A stretch of DNA of 24,010 bases, taken from the NCBI GenBank assembly GCA_036277635.1, contig DASUMP010000228.1, positions 1 through 24,010 on the forward strand. The letters are read 5' to 3'. Below the pieces are notes generated by a model. That model was given only the letters and a program-made list of their open reading frames with translations. It was not told where the DNA came from and did no database searches. A program made the translations under genes and the position numbers. Origin of the DNA: DASUMP01 sp036277635. Lineage in GTDB: Bacteria > Actinomycetota > Acidimicrobiia > IMCC26256 > PALSA-610. Below, one piece after another: positions 21,461 through 24,010 of the stretch (position 1 is its first letter; every line of letters starts with the position of its first letter).

Positions 21461-22198
21461 TCAGCGGCGCGCGGGCGGCTCGGCGACCATCTCGCGCTGC
21501 GCGGCGACGATCTCGGTGATCCCCGACTCCGCGAGCGCGAGCAACGAGTCGAGCTCCGTCCGGCTGAACGGGTCGCCTTCGGCGGTTCCCTGCACCTCGA
21601 TGAACTTCCCCGAGCCGGTCATCACGATGTTCATGTCGACCTCGGCCCGCACGTCTTCGCTGTACTCGAGGTCGAGCACGGGAAGCGCATCGACGATGCC
21701 GACCGAGATCGCGGCACACGCGTCGGCGATCGGGTGGGTCGCGAGCACGCCTGACTGCACCAAGCGGCTGCACGCGTCGTGGAGGGCGATCCACCCGCCG
21801 CAGATCGACGCGGTGCGCGTCCCGCCGTCGGCCTGCAGCACGTCGCAGTCGACGGTGATCTGCTGATCGGGCATGAGGCGCAGGTCGGTCACCGCGCGCA
21901 GGGACCGCCCGATCAGTCGCTGGATCTCCTGGGTGCGCCCCGATTGCTTGCCCCGCGACGCTTCGCGCGTGACGCGCTCCGGGCTCGACCCGGGCAGCAT
22001 CGAGTACTCGGCGGTGACCCAGCCGCGCCCGGACCCCTTCAACCACGGCGGGATGCGGTCTTCGACCGACGCAGTGCACAGCACGCGGGTCCGACCGAAC
22101 TCGACGAGCACCGAACCGTGCGCCATCTCGGTGTAGTCACGGGTGAACCGGACGACGCGCAGCTCGTCGGGTTCACGTCCGGATGCCCGTACCGCCAC
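21461..22198 (-). CDS. rph: Ribonuclease PH
   Basis: 245 residues from the GTG at 22198, preceded by GAGG at suitable distance; the frame is open upstream to 22516 but that segment overlaps the MBL gene. It trims tRNA 3' ends by phosphorolysis as a hexamer. Family motifs are VEDRIPPWLKGSGRGWVTAEYSMLP (about 45-69), TREASRGKQSGRTQEIQRLIGRSLR (about 77-101), the phosphate-binding GGTRTASI at 125-132 and EVQGTAEG at 201-208. It is followed by rdgB and has its own promoter box upstream. Confidence 0.96.
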   Translation of the reverse strand: MAVRASGREPDELRVVRFTRDYTEMAHGSVLVEFGRTRVLCTASVEDRIPPWLKGSGRGWVTAEYSMLPGSSPERVTREASRGKQSGRTQEIQRLIGRSLRAVTDLRLMPDQQITVDCDVLQADGGTRTASICGGWIALHDACSRLVQSGVLATHPIADACAAISVGIVDALPVLDLEYSEDVRAEVDMNIVMTGSGKFIEVQGTAEGDPFSRTELDSLLALAESGITEIVAAQREMVAEPPARR

Positions 22199-22238
22199 GG
22201 GTGCGCCTCGCTTCGTCGCCGGATCGGTGGACGCAGCG

Positions 22239-22244
22239 ACCCTA
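22239..22244 (-). promoter_or_regulatory. Putative -10 box (TAGGGT) of rph
   Basis: TAGGGT lies in the 62-base gap between the MBL stop and the rph start. Predicted +1 is near 22232, giving a leader of about 34 bases with GAGG before the GTG. Confidence 0.45.
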
Positions 22245-22260
22245 GCCAACGCCCGTCGCG

Positions 22261-22992
22261 TCAGACCTCGAAGCAGCGGTGGACCTCGGCGACCTCGATC
22301 GAGTCGCCGAACGCTTCTGCGCCTTCGGCCGCCGCCGCGTCGACGTCGATGGTCGGCCAGAAGTGCGTGAGGACGAGCCGGCGCGCCCGGGCGGCGCGCG
22401 CGAGCTCGCCGGCCTGACGCGCCGAGAGGTGGATCGGAGCCTTGATGTCGTCGTGGGGATAGGTCGCTTCCGACAGCACGAGGTCGGCGCCGGCACCGAA
22501 CGCGTCGGGACTCCACGCCGGACCGGTGTCGGACGTGTAGACGAGGCGGCGCGCGTCGTGCGTGAGCTGCACCGCCATCGTCGGCGGCGGATGGTCGGTG
22601 CGCGAGAACTCCACCACGACGTCGCCGACCTCGGCCTTGTCGCCGTCGGCGACCAACCGCCAGTCGAACGTCGCGCCGAAGTCACCCGCCACGAACGTGC
22701 GCAGCGTCTGCTCGACACCTTCGGGCGCGAACACCGGCAGCCCGGTCAGCTCGAGGCCGTAGCGGTAGAGCACGTGCAATCCGTAGAGGTCGACGCTGTG
22801 GTCGGGGTGCGCGTGCGTGACGATCACCGCGCTCAGCTCCGACGGGTGCACGTGCTCCTGCAGGTTGGCGAACGTGCCGTTGCCGCAGTCGACCCAGATG
22901 CGCTCGCGCCCGGCGCGCACGAGGTAGCCGCTGCACGCGCCGCGCGTGGACGAACCGTACGAACCCGAGCAGCCGAGGACGACGAGCTCCAT
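22261..22992 (-). CDS. Metallo-beta-lactamase-fold hydrolase, Rv1339-like (possible cAMP phosphodiesterase)
   Basis: 243 residues from ATG. The zinc motif THAHPDH is at 59-65 (His60, His62, Asp64, His65), with further ligands in RTDHPP, SDTGP and LTHFW. The N-terminus VVLGCSGSYGS and CSGYLV match the actinobacterial Rv1339 group, and the gene order MBL-rph-rdgB is that of Mycobacterium tuberculosis Rv1339-Rv1341. Rv1339 has been reported as an atypical class II cAMP phosphodiesterase; transfer of that function here is inference. Ribonuclease Z-like activity is the alternative. Its ATG lies six bases after a TAGTTT box that contains the TAG stop of the Sua5 gene. Confidence 0.88.
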   Translation of the reverse strand: MELVVLGCSGSYGSSTRGACSGYLVRAGRERIWVDCGNGTFANLQEHVHPSELSAVIVTHAHPDHSVDLYGLHVLYRYGLELTGLPVFAPEGVEQTLRTFVAGDFGATFDWRLVADGDKAEVGDVVVEFSRTDHPPPTMAVQLTHDARRLVYTSDTGPAWSPDAFGAGADLVLSEATYPHDDIKAPIHLSARQAGELARAARARRLVLTHFWPTIDVDAAAAEGAEAFGDSIEVAEVHRCFEV

Positions 22993-22998
22993 TGGCAG

Positions 22999-23004
22999 AA
23001 ACTA
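22999..23004 (-). promoter_or_regulatory. Putative -10 box (TAGTTT) of leaderless MBL gene, overlapping the Sua5 stop
   Basis: The first three bases are the TAG stop codon of the Sua5 gene. The box ends six bases before the ATG at 22992, predicting +1 on that A. Confidence 0.6.
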
Positions 23005-23976
23005 GCGTGCGGCCGCCGCGGCGCGTCGGAGTCGGTCGCACACTGCAGCACCGATCCCACGATCGTCGGGGGCGACCGCGACCACCACGTCGGCGCCCCA
23101 AGAATCGGCTCGGCGCAAGCGTTCGTAGAGCACGTGCGCATACTCGTCGACGTCGCGCGCCGGCTCCAACAGACACACCGCGTCGTCGACGCGCGTGACG
23201 GATGCCACATCGCCGACGAGTCCCAACACCGCGACTCGCGCGCCCGTGCTCGCGAGCGCGCGGGCGCGGGCGGCGACGTCGCTCGGCGCGACGAGCTCGA
23301 CGCTCGCACGCGGCGCGTAGTGCTGTTCCAAGGTGCCCGAGGCCGCGACCTCTCCGCTCGTCGCGAGCACGACCGGACCGCCCGCGACGCGCTCGACGAC
23401 CGATCGGGTGACACCACCGACGCGCAGCACGCGGACGGGTGCCGCGGTGCAGTCGACGATCGTCGACTCCACGCCCACCGCGCACGGCCCGCCGTCGAGG
23501 ACCACGTCGACGTCGTCGCCGAGGTCGTCGCGCACGTGCGCGGCGGTCGTGGGGCTCACGCGCCCGAACCGGTTGGCGGACGGTGCCGCGACCGCACCTC
23601 CGAACGCGCGCAACAGCTCGAGCGCGACCGGATGGTCGGGGACGCGCAGCCCCACCGTGGCGCGCCCGCCGGTGACCTCGTCGACGATCGTCGCGGGCCG
23701 ACGGCGCACGACGAGCGTCAGCGGTCCGGGCCACAGCTCGGCCGCCAGACGGCGCGCGACGTCGGGGACGTCGATCGCGTAGTCGTCCAGCCGTGACGCG
23801 TCTCCCACGTGCGCGATCACCGGGTGATCCGGAGGCCGACCCTTCACCGCGAACAGTCGGCGGACGGCAGCGGCGTTGCTCGCGTCGGCGCCGAGTCCGT
23901 AGACCGTCTCGGTCGGGAACGCGACGAGACCGCCGGCTCGGAGCGTCGCGACCGCCGCGTCGATCGGCGTGGTCAC
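23002..23976 (-). CDS. L-threonylcarbamoyladenylate synthase (Sua5/YrdC family)
   Basis: 324 residues from the GTG at 23976. It makes threonylcarbamoyl-AMP from threonine, bicarbonate and ATP, the first step of t6A37 tRNA modification. The YrdC domain has AFPTETVYGLGADA (about 19-32), FAVKGRPPDHPVIAHVG, LWPGPLT and SANRFGRVSPT. The additional C-terminal Sua5 domain (from about 205, with GTLEQHYAPRASVEL) makes this the long Sua5 form rather than short YrdC. The frame stays open to the window edge, so a start beyond the window cannot be excluded, although the chosen N-terminus (TTPIDAAVATLRAGG) is typical. No other gene is seen in the last 34 bases. Confidence 0.94.
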   Translation of the reverse strand: MTTPIDAAVATLRAGGLVAFPTETVYGLGADASNAAAVRRLFAVKGRPPDHPVIAHVGDASRLDDYAIDVPDVARRLAAELWPGPLTLVVRRRPATIVDEVTGGRATVGLRVPDHPVALELLRAFGGAVAAPSANRFGRVSPTTAAHVRDDLGDDVDVVLDGGPCAVGVESTIVDCTAAPVRVLRVGGVTRSVVERVAGGPVVLATSGEVAASGTLEQHYAPRASVELVAPSDVAARARALASTGARVAVLGLVGDVASVTRVDDAVCLLEPARDVDEYAHVLYERLRRADSWGADVVVAVAPDDRGIGAAVCDRLRRAAAAAR

Positions 23977-24010
23977 CAGTAGTTGATGCGCGTCGCCCGC
24001 TCGACGACCG

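Noticed and set aside
23977..24010. Leaderless -10 box for the Sua5 gene
   Set aside because: The hexamer at the expected offset is CATCAA, which does not fit TANNNT; the promoter may lie outside the window.

Overview
The window is a dense, very GC-rich (about 70 % by eye) stretch of chromosome with many GTG starts, ATGA overlaps and promoters reduced to a TANNNT -10 box. Gene content (acyl-CoA ligase/P450/Baeyer-Villiger-type monooxygenase catabolism, many lipase-family esterases, a Ser/Thr kinase, an FHA-cyclase, and an MBL-rph-rdgB cluster ordered as in mycobacteria) points to a high-GC actinobacterium, most likely an Acidimicrobiia-type lineage; that placement is inference. I see no CRISPR array, insertion sequence, prophage, tRNA or rRNA. 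Coding density is very high: 23 protein genes, no gene-free stretch above about 140 bases.

Layout. 1-3724: an acyl-CoA ligase (cut by the window edge) and a cytochrome P450 on the minus strand, divergent from a flavin monooxygenase; probably a lipid or ketone catabolic locus. 3728-4423: a hemerythrin-domain protein. 4577-6412: two FMN split-barrel proteins and a GAF/winged-helix-like protein in one operon; the last two look like one usually fused protein split in two. 6491-7486: an FHA-adenylate cyclase. 7523-11735 (minus): a membrane protein with a His-rich repeat tail, a transmembrane Ser/Thr kinase with a 16-residue Thr repeat, and an exported His/Cys-rich protein. 11778-12872 (minus): an orphan D12-class DNA adenine methylase, divergent from a DsbA-like thioredoxin-fold protein and an M20 amidohydrolase (12897-14715). 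14731-15072 (minus): a small CxxxC protein. 15211-18303: a PAS-GAF-PAS-PAS-GGDEF-EAL protein. 18335-23976 (minus): Sua5, an Rv1339-like metallo-beta-lactamase-fold protein, RNase PH, RdgB, two tandem esterases and an unknown protein.

The centre of the window (4.5-18.3 kb) is signalling-rich: cAMP (FHA-cyclase, and a possible cAMP phosphodiesterase at 22261-22992), Ser/Thr phosphorylation and c-di-GMP. Several of these proteins carry substitutions at catalytic positions: Val for the EAL general base, Leu for the guanine-binding Asn in GGDEF, Met for the cyclase transition-state Asn, a non-RD kinase loop, and an altered oxyanion hole in one esterase.

The most coherent unexplained signal is in the promoters. 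At least five starts have a TANNNT-like box ending exactly six bases before the start codon, implying leaderless mRNAs. At two divergent gene pairs the opposing -10 boxes overlap on a shared TA within the same A(A/C)CGTACG(A/C)T core. At three gene junctions the -10 box overlaps the stop codon of the upstream gene. The protein repeats at 7550-7687 and 9620-9829 are the other main structures not explained by standard annotation.
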